The notes under the pieces are model-generated. The model was not told the origin of the DNA and searched no databases. It worked only from the letters and a program-made list of their open reading frames with translations. The position numbers and the translations under genes are program-made. A DNA stretch of 57,096 nucleotides from CAYSWS01 sp964434935. GTDB taxonomy: Bacteria; Patescibacteriota; WWE3; UBA101185; UBA10185. The stretch spans positions 1-57,096 of the forward strand of contig CAYSWS010000004.1 of NCBI GenBank assembly GCA_964434935.1, written 5' to 3'. This document shows, in pieces, positions 14,308 through 22,859 of the stretch. Positions within the stretch are counted from its first letter, which is position 1, and every line of letters starts with the position of its first letter.

Positions 14308-17300
14308 ATGAAAAATCTAAGCGACCTAAAAAAATTCGATTCCATAAGAATATACTTGGCAGACAGCAAAGAGATACTGTCATGGTCCTATGGAGAAGTT
14401 ACCAAACCTGAGACCATCAATTACAGGACATTCAAAGCCGAGCGGGAAGGTTTGTTCGATGAGAGGATCTTTGGTCCGGTAAAGAATTACGAATGTTACT
14501 GCGGTAAGTACAAGGGTATCAGATATAGAGATGTCATTTGCGACAAGTGCGGTGTGCAAGTCACCTCATCCAGGGTCAGAAGAGAACGCATGGGCCACAT
14601 CAAGCTGGCCTCTCCTGTAGCCCACGTCTGGCTGTTTAGGGGTATTCCTTCCAAAATGGCGCTCATACTTAATCTCACCCCTAGAAATGTGGAGTCCGTC
14701 ATTTACTTTTCCGCCTTCATAGTGACGGAAATAGATCCGGCCAAAAAGACCCACGCTATAGAAAAGGTCGAAAAAGACCTGGAAAAATCAAAATTGATCC
14801 TGGAAAAAGAAATGCAGGATAAGGTCAAAGAGGTAGAAAAAGAATTCAAAACACAAAAAACCAAAGGTGATGACCTCAAAGACCAGGAAAGAGAATTTAC
14901 CATCAAGCAAAAAGTGCAAACCATCAGAACAGCCTATGAGGAAAGAGTAGTTGAGCAGGAAAGCACCTTTAAGATGATCCTAAAAAAGATAGACAGCATT
15001 GACCTGCATGCCGTGCTTTCCGAAAATGAATACCTCAGTCTTTTTAATTACATAGAGCCTTTCTGCAAACTGGACATTGGTGCGCAGGCACTGCAGGGCA
15101 TTTTGGAAAAGATGGATCTAAATGAGCTCTCTACTCAATTGAGGGAAGAGCTGGAGAATTCTAAAGGTCAAAAAGCCATTAAAATAGCTAAAAGGCTAAA
15201 AGTAGTGGAGCAGTTCAGACGAGCCGGTATTCCTCCGGTAAATATGATCCTGGAAGTATTACCTGTCATACCGCCTGATCTGAGGCCTATGGTACAGCTG
15301 GAAGGTGGTAGGTTTGCCACCTCCGACCTTAATGATCTCTACAGAAGAGTTATAAACAGAAACAACAGGTTGAAGAGGTTGCTAGATCTGGGAGCACCGG
15401 AAATTATCGTGCGCAACGAAAAAAGAATGTTACAGGAATCTGTGGATGCTCTCTTTGATTCTTCCAAACAGAGACAAAGAGCCAGAGTTTCCCGAGGCAA
15501 GAAACAGCTCAGATCTTTAGCCGATATGATCAAGGGCAAACAAGGAACTTTCAGATTGAACCTGCTGGGTAAAAGAGTGGATTATTCCGGAAGGGGCGTG
15601 ATCATTAACGGACCTAAGTTGCAGCTTAACTCTTGCGGTATACCTAAAGAAATGGCCTTAGAGCTATTCAAGCCATATGTTCTAAAGGAAGTTCTGGCCA
15701 GAGGTTATGCTCCCAATGTGAAAAGTGCCAAGTTCTATCTGGAACAAAGAAGTCCGGAAGTGTGGGATATTTTGGAAGAAACAGTACAGGGCCACCCGGT
15801 GCTTCTTAACAGGGCACCTACGCTTTGGCGTCTGGGTATCCAGGCTTTTTACCCTAAACTTATTGAGGGTAATTCCATAAGGTTGCATTTGTGCGTGTGC
15901 TCGGGCTTTAATGCCGACTTTGACGGCGACCAAATGGCTGTCCATGTACCCTTATCCAAGCAGGCCATAGAAGAAGCCAAGGAATTGCTTATATCTACGG
16001 CAAATTTATTGAACCCATCCAATGGATCTCCTATGTCCATTCCTACCAAGATCATGCTTTTTGGTATTTATTACATGACAACCATCGATGATAAAACTGA
16101 ACCTTTTGAAGGTGTGTTTACTGACGAGGACGAACTCATTTTTGCCATGGAAGTGAATAAGCTGGTGGATCTCAGACAAGCGGTCAAAGTAAGATTGAAC
16201 GGAGTGATCACCCAAACAACTGCCGGTAGGGTTTTGTTCAACAAGATCATCCCCGAGAACTTCGGTTACCTGAATCAGGACATGGACAAAAAGAACATAA
16301 CCTCTTTGATCACCAGAACTTTTGATACGGAAGAGAATGCGGTTGTGGTTAAATTGATCGACGATCTAAAAGATCTGGGTTTTAAATATGGCACTATCTC
16401 GGGACAATCCATTTCCTTGTCGGATATAAATATTCCCGGGCACAAAGAGGAGATCGTACAAAAAGGTAAAGAAATGGTCCTGGATATTGACAACAACTAT
16501 AGAAGGGGCTTGATCACTATGCAGGAAGTTAAAAGGCTCACAGAAGATGCTTGGTATAAGGTGGTAGATGAGATCAGCGAGAGTGTTTGGGAAAATCTTA
16601 AAGATGACAATCCGGTAAAAGTGTTGGTCAAATCAGGTTCGACCAGGGCTTCCCGAAGTCAGGTGAACCAAGTGGCCGGCATCATAGGATTAGTGGCAGA
16701 TCCTACAGGAAAAACAGTTCTCGTACCTATTCTGGGGAATTATAAGATCGGCCTTTCCGGTTTGGAATACTTTGTGAAGGCCAGAGGGGCCAGAAAAGGA
16801 CTGGTGGATAAAGGTCTAAAGACAGCTGACGCCGGTTATTTGACCAGAAGGTTGGTCGATGTTTCACAAGAAGTAATAGTTCACGAAGAGGATTGCGGCA
16901 CTGAGAATGGCAGAAAACTTAAGGTAGGTCAGGGTACAATGCTGCAGAGTTTTGTGGCCAGGATATCCGGCAGATATTTACTGGAGGATGTAAAAGATAA
17001 AAATAAAGTAATTGCTAAGGCAGGGTCACTTATAGATCATAAGACAGCTGAAGACATAGAAAAGTCGGACGCAGAGATAATTGTTGTGCGCTCGCCTCTT
17101 GGTTGCGAGACCAGAAGAGGTATATGCCAAAAATGCTACGGTTTGGACCTCATGACCGGCAGAGATGTTGCCATCGGTACAGCCGTGGGAGTCTCCGCTG
17201 CCCAATCCATAGGCGAACCGGGCACACAATTAACCATGAGGACCTTCCACACCGGTGGGGTGGCCGGCAAAGATATCACGCAAGGTCTGCCCAGGGTCGA

Positions 17301-18027
17301 AGAACTGGTCGAGGCCAGAACACCTAAAGTACTGGCTTTGATGAGCGAACTGGACGGTACGGTGAGAATTCAGCAATCAGGTGATGAGAGGACCGTACTG
17401 GTCAGAGGTGTGGACATCGAGGGCAAGGACACCATAAATGAGTACCAGGTCGATCCTTTGGCAGAGATAGTAGTGGAAGACGAGGCTACGGTTAAAAAGG
17501 GCGATAAACTCACAGCCGGGCATATAGATCTCAGAGACCTTTTAAGTGTGGCCGGTGTGCGCGAGACGCAAAAATATATTATCGATGAGATACAAAATGT
17601 CTACGCTTCACAGGGAGTGAACATTAACGATAAGCATATTGAGGTCATAGTTAAGCAAATGTTCAAAAATGTGCGCATATTGGATAGCGGAGATACCGAG
17701 TTTCTGGTAGATGAGCAAGTCTCAAAAGATACTTTCTTGGAGGAGAATGAAAAAATTTTAGCTGAAGGTGGAGAACCAGCTGTAGCCGAGCTCTACTTGC
17801 TGGGTATCACTAAATCGTCCTTGGTCAGCGATAGTTTTCTTGCGGCCGCATCATTTATTCAGACCAGCAATGTGTTGACAGACGCGGCAGTGTCGGGTAA
17901 AGTCGATCAGTTACGAGGACTAAAAGAAAATGTTATCATTGGAAGGCTAATTCCCACTTTGCAGGAAAAAGAAGATGCTGCAGATCAGGGAGGCTCAGCC
18001 CGGGTTCCGGCTGAAGAAGAAGAATAA
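14308..18027 (+). CDS. rpoC: DNA-directed RNA polymerase subunit beta'
   Basis: 1239 residues. The N-terminal zinc site CYCGKYKGIRYRDVICDKCGV lies near residues 62-82. The Mg2+-chelating active-site loop NADFDGDQM (about 535-543) carries the three catalytic aspartates. The trigger-loop/bridge region includes QSIGEPGTQLTMRTFHTGG (about 967-985), and a second cysteine cluster (CGTENGRK ... CETRRGICQKCYG) is near 865-950. Between residues about 147 and 222 there is a long, highly charged coiled-coil insert (EKVEKDLEKSKLILEKEM...) within the clamp region. Only two bases separate it from rpsL. Confidence 0.98.
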   Translation: MKNLSDLKKFDSIRIYLADSKEILSWSYGEVTKPETINYRTFKAEREGLFDERIFGPVKNYECYCGKYKGIRYRDVICDKCGVQVTSSRVRRERMGHIKLASPVAHVWLFRGIPSKMALILNLTPRNVESVIYFSAFIVTEIDPAKKTHAIEKVEKDLEKSKLILEKEMQDKVKEVEKEFKTQKTKGDDLKDQEREFTIKQKVQTIRTAYEERVVEQESTFKMILKKIDSIDLHAVLSENEYLSLFNYIEPFCKLDIGAQALQGILEKMDLNELSTQLREELENSKGQKAIKIAKRLKVVEQFRRAGIPPVNMILEVLPVIPPDLRPMVQLEGGRFATSDLNDLYRRVINRNNRLKRLLDLGAPEIIVRNEKRMLQESVDALFDSSKQRQRARVSRGKKQLRSLADMIKGKQGTFRLNLLGKRVDYSGRGVIINGPKLQLNSCGIPKEMALELFKPYVLKEVLARGYAPNVKSAKFYLEQRSPEVWDILEETVQGHPVLLNRAPTLWRLGIQAFYPKLIEGNSIRLHLCVCSGFNADFDGDQMAVHVPLSKQAIEEAKELLISTANLLNPSNGSPMSIPTKIMLFGIYYMTTIDDKTEPFEGVFTDEDELIFAMEVNKLVDLRQAVKVRLNGVITQTTAGRVLFNKIIPENFGYLNQDMDKKNITSLITRTFDTEENAVVVKLIDDLKDLGFKYGTISGQSISLSDINIPGHKEEIVQKGKEMVLDIDNNYRRGLITMQEVKRLTEDAWYKVVDEISESVWENLKDDNPVKVLVKSGSTRASRSQVNQVAGIIGLVADPTGKTVLVPILGNYKIGLSGLEYFVKARGARKGLVDKGLKTADAGYLTRRLVDVSQEVIVHEEDCGTENGRKLKVGQGTMLQSFVARISGRYLLEDVKDKNKVIAKAGSLIDHKTAEDIEKSDAEIIVVRSPLGCETRRGICQKCYGLDLMTGRDVAIGTAVGVSAAQSIGEPGTQLTMRTFHTGGVAGKDITQGLPRVEELVEARTPKVLALMSELDGTVRIQQSGDERTVLVRGVDIEGKDTINEYQVDPLAEIVVEDEATVKKGDKLTAGHIDLRDLLSVAGVRETQKYIIDEIQNVYASQGVNINDKHIEVIVKQMFKNVRILDSGDTEFLVDEQVSKDTFLEENEKILAEGGEPAVAELYLLGITKSSLVSDSFLAAASFIQTSNVLTDAAVSGKVDQLRGLKENVIIGRLIPTLQEKEDAADQGGSARVPAEEEE

Positions 18028-18029
18028 AT

Positions 18030-18440
18030 ATGCCAACTATAAACCAAATAATTAGAAAAAGTAGAAAAAAGAAAATAAGTAAGGTTAAAACACCGGCTTT
18101 AAGTGAGACTTACAACTCTAAGAAAAGGCAGTACGTGCCTGTGGAATCGCCTTTTAAAAGAGGTGTTTGCTTGCAGGTGAGGACCCAAACTCCAAAAAAA
18201 CCAAACTCGGCTTTAAGAAAAGTAGCCAGAGTGAGACTTTCCAACAGAAGAGAGGTCACAGCTTATATTCCGGGTGAAGGTCATGGCTTGCAGGAGCACT
18301 CTGTGGTTTTGGTAAGAGGTGGCAGGGTCAAGGATCTACCGGGTATAAAATACACTATTGTGAGAGGAGTTTACGATCTGACCGGTGTCGACGGTAGAAA
18401 AAGTTCACGCTCAATATACGGAGCTAAATCTGAGAAGTAA
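18030..18440 (+). CDS. rpsL: 30S ribosomal protein S12
   Basis: 136 residues. The decoding-site loops TPKKPNSALRKVARVRL (about 53-69) and GRVKDLPGIKY (about 97-107) are intact, including the aspartate that can be methylthiolated and the streptomycin-related lysine. Between KTPAL and PFKRGVC about 17 extra residues are present compared with E. coli; a similar insertion occurs in Chloroflexi and other bacteria. It is part of the rpoB-rpoC-rpsL-rpsG-fusA run. Confidence 0.98.
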   Translation: MPTINQIIRKSRKKKISKVKTPALSETYNSKKRQYVPVESPFKRGVCLQVRTQTPKKPNSALRKVARVRLSNRREVTAYIPGEGHGLQEHSVVLVRGGRVKDLPGIKYTIVRGVYDLTGVDGRKSSRSIYGAKSEK

Positions 18441-18443
18441 GAT

Positions 18444-18911
18444 ATGAGAGCCAAGAGAGCCAAGAAGAGATCCATAACACCCGATCCCATTTATAAATCC
18501 AAGGTTGTGAGCCGCATGATAAATGTGGTTATGCTGGATGGTAAAAAGAGCACGGCGGAAAAGATAGTTTACTCCGCTTTAGCCAAACTGTCCGAAGATA
18601 GAAAAGAAGCTTTAAAAATGTTCGAACAAGCCGTAAAGACCGTTATGCCTACGCAGGAAGTGAGATCAAGAAGGGTCGGCGGTGCTACTTATCAAGTTCC
18701 CTATCCTCTTAAACATGACAGATCCGAAGCGCTGGCGGTAAGATGGCTGGTGTGGGCAGCCAGAAAAAAGCAAGGTACTGACATGGTGGTCAGGCTTCAC
18801 AAAGAGCTCAAGGATGCTTACGAAGGTATTGGCGACGCGGTGAAAAAAAGAGATGAAACACACAAGTCAGCGGAATCAAACAGAGCGTTTGCCCACTTTG
18901 CTCGGTTTTAG
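18444..18911 (+). CDS. rpsG: 30S ribosomal protein S7
   Basis: 155 residues, the normal bacterial length. Family signatures include DPIYKSKVVSRMINVVMLDGK (about 15-35) and EVRSRRVGGATYQVPYP (about 72-88), the rRNA-binding beta-hairpin. The C-terminus ANRAFAHFARF-like (SNRAFAHFARF) is typical. S7 nucleates assembly of the 30S head. It follows rpsL by three bases and precedes fusA by 51 bases that contain no convincing gene. Confidence 0.98.
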   Translation: MRAKRAKKRSITPDPIYKSKVVSRMINVVMLDGKKSTAEKIVYSALAKLSEDRKEALKMFEQAVKTVMPTQEVRSRRVGGATYQVPYPLKHDRSEALAVRWLVWAARKKQGTDMVVRLHKELKDAYEGIGDAVKKRDETHKSAESNRAFAHFARF

Positions 18912-18962
18912 TATCATGAAATTCTGGACGCCAGCAGCAGTATTTTCAAGCTAAGTATAAAT

Positions 18963-21050
18963 ATGGCCGAAATAAAACAACCGACAACAGAATATCCCAT
19001 GGACAGAATAAGGAATATTGGTATTATTGCGCATATTGATGCCGGCAAGACCACCACCACCGAAAGTATCCTTTTTTACACCGGAAAAACCCACAAAATA
19101 GGCGAAGTCCATACCGGCGATACGCAGATGGACTGGATGGAACAAGAGAGAGAGCGCGGCATTACCATTACCAGCGCAGCCACGACCTGTTTTTGGCAGG
19201 ATCACAGGATCAACATCATTGATACACCCGGTCATGTTGACTTCACAGCCGAGGTTGAGAGGTCTCTGAGGGTCCTGGACGGGGCTGTAGTGGTCTTTGA
19301 CGGCAAAATGGGAGTAGAACCTCAATCTGAGACGGTATGGAGGCAGGCAAACAAATATGGCGTTCCCCGAGTTTGTTTTATAAATAAGATAAACCAAATG
19401 GGTGGAGATTTTTATAAAAGCTTGGAATCCATAAGGAAAAAACTTAGTCCCAAAGCCTATCCTATACATTTGCCCATCGGGTTCGAGAAAGAGCTTATTG
19501 GCAATGTGGACCTGGTGACTATGAAGGGTTACGTTTACAGCGATCTCAAACAGGACAAGTTCGATGAAATAGAGATACCGGAGGACATGAAGGAAAAGGC
19601 CTTGCAATATAGGCAGGAACTGATCGAAGCCGCCGTGGAATATGACGACGCTCTTATGGAAAAGTTTTTAAATGATCATGAACTAACCGAAGAAGAGATC
19701 AAGCATTGTGTCAGAAAAGCTACCCTTACAGGCGCGTTCTTCCCGGTGTTTGGCGGAGACGGCCGAGGCGCTCCGGCTATGTGGGTCTTGAATGCTGTAG
19801 TAGACTACCTGCCCTCACCTCCGGATGTGGAAAATGTGGTAGCCACGCGCCTTGATACCAAAGAATCATACGTGCTGGATGAGACTGAGGATGAGCCTTT
19901 TGCCGCCTTGGCCTTTAAGATCCAGACTGATCCTTACGTGGGCAGGCTAACCTACATCAGAGTCTATGCCGGTAAATTGGCTGCCGGTTCTTACGTTATG
20001 AATTCCACTAAGGGAAATAAGGAAAGAGTTGGCAGATTATTGCTTATGCACGCTAACCACAGGGAAGATATCAAAGAGATCAAAGCCGGGGAAATTGCCG
20101 CTGTCATAGGCTTAAGCGACACGACTACCGGTGACACTCTTTGCGATGAAAGTCATCAGGTACTGCTGGAGTCCATAACTTTTGCCGAACCGGTCATTGG
20201 TGTAGTCATCGAACCTAAGACCAAAGGCGACCGCGATAAGCTGGGCGAAGTGTTAAAGAAATTCATCGAGGAAGATCCTACCCTAAAGGTCAAATCAGAC
20301 GCGGAGACCGGTGAAACATTATTGTACGGTATGGGTGAGCTGCACTTGGAGATCATTGTTGATCGCATGAGAAGAGAATTCAACGTTGAGGTCAATACGG
20401 GCAAACCTCAAGTGGCTTACCGGGAAACTATCAAAAAGAAGGTTAGCGCTGAAAATAAATACATTAGACAATCAGGTGGTAGAGGTCAGTATGGCCACGT
20501 GCTTATTACCATGGAACCTTTGGAGAGAGGTCAGGGTCTGGAATTCGAAGATAAGATCGTAGGCGGTGCTATTCCCAAAGAATATATTCCGGGTGTGGAA
20601 AAAGGTATCAAGGAAGCAGCCGAAAGTGGCGGTATCGCCGGATATCCGGTGACGGACATCAAGGTTACTCTGTATGATGGGTCTTTCCATGAGGTCGATT
20701 CGTCAGAGTTGGCTTTTAAGATGGCGGCCATAGGGGCTTTTAGGGATGCCCAGAGAAGAGGAGATACTTATCTTCTTGAACCTATCATGAGCCTGGAAGT
20801 TATCGCTCCGGAAGAATTTATGGGAGATATTATAGGCAATATTGCTTCCAAAAGAGGGAAAGTGGAAAATACTAAGATGGAGGGCACATCCGTCATTATT
20901 GATGCTAAGGTGCCTTTGGGCGAAATGTTCGGATATGCCACGGAATTAAGAGGATTAACTCAAGGCAGAGCAGGCTTTACCATGGAGCCAAGCCACTATG
21001 AAGAAGTACCATCCCAGATCACAGAAGAGATAGTTAAAGGAAAGTCTTGA
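18963..21050 (+). CDS. fusA: Elongation factor G with altered guanine-recognition motifs
   Basis: 695 residues, normal length and five-domain order. G1 AHIDAGKTTTTES (about 17-29), G2 RGITITSAATT, G3 DTPGHVDFT and the domain III-V signatures (MGELHLEIIVDRMRREF, GRGQYGHVLI, EFMGDIIGNIASKRG) are all normal. But the G4 motif, NKMD in nearly all EF-Gs, reads NKIN (residues 141-144). The G5 stretch before AVVDYLPSP reads GGDGRGAPAMW (264-274) in place of the usual CGSAFKNKGVQ. Both segments contact the guanine base. It is located in the str operon and is the only fusA seen, so it is expected to be the housekeeping translocase. How it recognises its nucleotide is an open question. Confidence 0.93.
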   Translation: MAEIKQPTTEYPMDRIRNIGIIAHIDAGKTTTTESILFYTGKTHKIGEVHTGDTQMDWMEQERERGITITSAATTCFWQDHRINIIDTPGHVDFTAEVERSLRVLDGAVVVFDGKMGVEPQSETVWRQANKYGVPRVCFINKINQMGGDFYKSLESIRKKLSPKAYPIHLPIGFEKELIGNVDLVTMKGYVYSDLKQDKFDEIEIPEDMKEKALQYRQELIEAAVEYDDALMEKFLNDHELTEEEIKHCVRKATLTGAFFPVFGGDGRGAPAMWVLNAVVDYLPSPPDVENVVATRLDTKESYVLDETEDEPFAALAFKIQTDPYVGRLTYIRVYAGKLAAGSYVMNSTKGNKERVGRLLLMHANHREDIKEIKAGEIAAVIGLSDTTTGDTLCDESHQVLLESITFAEPVIGVVIEPKTKGDRDKLGEVLKKFIEEDPTLKVKSDAETGETLLYGMGELHLEIIVDRMRREFNVEVNTGKPQVAYRETIKKKVSAENKYIRQSGGRGQYGHVLITMEPLERGQGLEFEDKIVGGAIPKEYIPGVEKGIKEAAESGGIAGYPVTDIKVTLYDGSFHEVDSSELAFKMAAIGAFRDAQRRGDTYLLEPIMSLEVIAPEEFMGDIIGNIASKRGKVENTKMEGTSVIIDAKVPLGEMFGYATELRGLTQGRAGFTMEPSHYEEVPSQITEEIVKGKS

Positions 21051-21080
21051 TTTTAATAGCTTTTTTTGGTTAACTACCTC

Positions 21081-21089
21081 TGCTAAAAT
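21081..21089 (+). promoter_or_regulatory. Putative extended -10 promoter for tuf
   Basis: TGCTAAAAT (TG, one base, TAAAAT) in the fusA-tuf gap predicts a start near 21096 and a leader of about 34 bases that carries AAAGGA before the ATG at 21130. No strong -35 box. Confidence 0.4.
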
Positions 21090-21129
21090 TTGTAATTAAT
21101 TATTTATTTAGTTTCGAAAGGAAAAAAAT

Positions 21130-22308
21130 ATGGCTGAATTTAAAAGAACAAAGCCGCACGTCAATATTGGTACTATCGGCCATGTTGATCACGGTAAAAC
21201 TACTTTAACAGCGGCTATCACCAAAGTGCTTTCCGAGAAGGGCCTCTCCGACTACTGGAAATTCGAAGATATCGATAAGGCTCCAGAAGAGAGGGAAAGA
21301 GGGATCACAATTAATATTACTCACGTTGAGTATGAAACAGAAAATAGGCATTACGCCCACATTGACTGTCCGGGACATGCTGACTACATCAAGAACATGA
21401 TCACCGGAGCCGCTCAAGTGGACGGGGCTATCTTAGTTGTTTCCGCGCCTGATGGTCCTATGCCTCAGACCAGAGAGCACATTCTACTGGCCAAGCAAGT
21501 AAATGTACCGGCTATTGTTGTCTTTATGAACAAAGTCGATATGGTTCAGGACCCTGAGATCTTGGACCTGGTGGAACTTGAGGTGAGGGAACTTCTCACC
21601 AAATACGGTTTCCCGGGCGATGAGATACCCATCATCAGAGGCTCAGCTTTGAAAGCTCTGGAGGGAGATCCCGAGAGCGTAAAAGCTATTGAGGAGCTCA
21701 TGAAGGCTGTAGATGAATATATTCCTACACCAAAAAGAGACCTGGATAAACCATTTTTGATGCCGGTGGAAGATGTTTTTTCCATCAAAGGCAGAGGTAC
21801 AGTGGCTACAGGCAGGATAGAAAGAGGTGTGGTCACGCTCAATGAAGAGGTAGAGATCGTAGGTATAAAGGACACCACCAAGACAGTGGTTACCGGTGTG
21901 GAAATGTTCAAGAAGCAGCTTAAAGAAGGCCAGGCCGGAGATAACGTGGGCATATTGCTCAGAGGTATCGACAGGGAAGATATAGAAAGAGGCCAAGTTT
22001 TGGCCAAGCCGGGAACGATCACTCCTCACAGTGATTTTGAAGCCCAGGTCTATGTTCTTTCCAAAGAAGAAGGCGGAAGGCACAAACAATTCTTCAGCGG
22101 TTACAGACCCCAGTTTTATTTGAGGACTACCGACGTTACGGGTGAGATCACCTTACCTGACGGAGTGGAGATGGTCATGCCGGGTGACAACGTCAAAATG
22201 ACGGTCAAGCTCATTACCCCGGTTGCCATGGAAGAAGGTTTGAAATTTGCTATTAGAGAAGGTGGCCATACGGTTGGAGCTGGCTCTATTACCAAAGTAC
22301 TTAAGTAA
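21130..22308 (+). CDS. tuf: Elongation factor Tu
   Basis: 392 residues. EF-Tu delivers aminoacyl-tRNA to the ribosome as a GTP complex. All G motifs are intact: GHVDHGKTTL (about 16-25), RGITINITHVEYE, DCPGHADYIKNM, NKVD (in VFMNKVDMV) and the G5 GSALKALEG. That contrasts with the EF-G next door. Domains II and III carry the usual VFSIKGRGTVATGRIERG and RTTDVTGEITLP signatures. AAAGGA before the ATG is one of the few clear ribosome binding sites in the operon. A strong hairpin follows the stop codon. Confidence 0.98.
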   Translation: MAEFKRTKPHVNIGTIGHVDHGKTTLTAAITKVLSEKGLSDYWKFEDIDKAPEERERGITINITHVEYETENRHYAHIDCPGHADYIKNMITGAAQVDGAILVVSAPDGPMPQTREHILLAKQVNVPAIVVFMNKVDMVQDPEILDLVELEVRELLTKYGFPGDEIPIIRGSALKALEGDPESVKAIEELMKAVDEYIPTPKRDLDKPFLMPVEDVFSIKGRGTVATGRIERGVVTLNEEVEIVGIKDTTKTVVTGVEMFKKQLKEGQAGDNVGILLRGIDREDIERGQVLAKPGTITPHSDFEAQVYVLSKEEGGRHKQFFSGYRPQFYLRTTDVTGEITLPDGVEMVMPGDNVKMTVKLITPVAMEEGLKFAIREGGHTVGAGSITKVLK

Positions 22309-22321
22309 CTGAGTCAACGAA

Positions 22322-22353
22322 GTTAAAGGGCGGCGCGTAGCGCCGCCCTTTAA
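22322..22353 (+). promoter_or_regulatory. Perfect hairpin between tuf and rpsJ
   Basis: TTAAAGGGCGGCG (22323-22335) and its exact complement (22341-22353) form a 13-base stem, or 14 if the loop C and G pair, leaving a three-base loop. It ends at the base before the first rpsJ ATG (22354) and has no T-run after it. It could be a tuf terminator or mRNA stabiliser, or it could hide the rpsJ translation start. Confidence 0.6.
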
Positions 22354-22362
22354 ATGTCTATT

Positions 22363-22683
22363 ATGGCAAAGCAGGGCAAAGAAACAAAGATCAGGATCAA
22401 GCTCAATTCTTATGATAGTCGTATCATAGACCTGAGTTGTTCCAAGATAGTAGATACGGTCATCAGAACCGGAGCTAAGGTTGTAGGACCGGTACCCTTG
22501 CCCACCAGAAAGGAAAGGTTCACTGTCATTAGAGGACCGCATATTGATAAGAGATCGAGAGAGCAATTTGAATTAAGGACACACAAAAGGGTCATCGATG
22601 TCATAGACCCGACCAGTTCAACCGTAGACAGTTTGTCCAGGTTGAACTTGCCTGCGGGAGTGGGTATTTCGATAAAAATGTGA
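22363..22683 (+). CDS. rpsJ: 30S ribosomal protein S10
   Basis: 106 residues from ATG 22363 (MAKQGKETKIRIKLNSYD matches the family start better; ATG 22354 adds three residues and touches the hairpin). S10 signatures are GPVPLPTRKERFTVIRGPH (about 42-60) and the C-terminal LNLPAGVGISIKM. It forms part of the 30S head and, with NusB, an antitermination complex. Unusually, it is separated from rplC by a 176-base gap with its own promoter and attenuator-like structure. Confidence 0.97.
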   Translation: MAKQGKETKIRIKLNSYDSRIIDLSCSKIVDTVIRTGAKVVGPVPLPTRKERFTVIRGPHIDKRSREQFELRTHKRVIDVIDPTSSTVDSLSRLNLPAGVGISIKM

Positions 22684-22714
22684 TGCATTTTGGAATGCTA
22701 CTTATGGAAAATCT

Positions 22715-22723
22715 TGATATAAT
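22715..22723 (+). promoter_or_regulatory. Extended -10 promoter for the rplC operon
   Basis: TGATATAAT (TG, one base, consensus TATAAT at 22718-22723). Transcription would start near 22730 and produce a leader of about 130 bases before rplC. No good -35 box is visible at 16-18 bases, which extended -10 promoters tolerate. Confidence 0.6.
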
Positions 22724-22760
22724 GCAAGTTGTGTCAGAAAAAAGTTAATAAAAAATAAAA

Positions 22761-22807
22761 CTTGGATCAAGCTCAAAAGCAAGAGCGCTCCAAGAGCGCT
22801 TTTTTTT
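22761..22807 (+). promoter_or_regulatory. Attenuator-like leader with terminator and competing stem
   Basis: A terminator hairpin AGCGCTC/GAGCGCT (22784-22790 and 22794-22800, loop CAA, extended by AAG with TTT) is followed by an uninterrupted T-run. Upstream, CTTGGA (22761-22766) is exactly complementary to TCCAAG (22789-22794), which includes the terminator loop and both inner arm ends. The two pairings exclude each other, as in terminator/antiterminator switches. It lies between the promoter at 22715 and the rplC start. Confidence 0.6.
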
Positions 22808-22859
22808 ATTGAACGCAAGCGAAATAAAAAAGAGCTTTTAGAAGAAAAGACTTAGTTTG

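Noticed and set aside
18916..18954. 12-codon frame (MKFWTPAAVFSS) between rpsG and fusA
   Set aside because: Too short to judge, no ribosome site and no link to fusA start; kept only as a note.
18951..19607. Long open frame (about 218 codons) antisense to the start of fusA
   Set aside because: It lies fully opposite a highly conserved gene, has no promoter or ribosome site, and its translation shows no domain; high-GC wobble in fusA explains it. Other long antisense frames (13913-14383, 25724-26257, 38492-39169) were dropped for the same reason.
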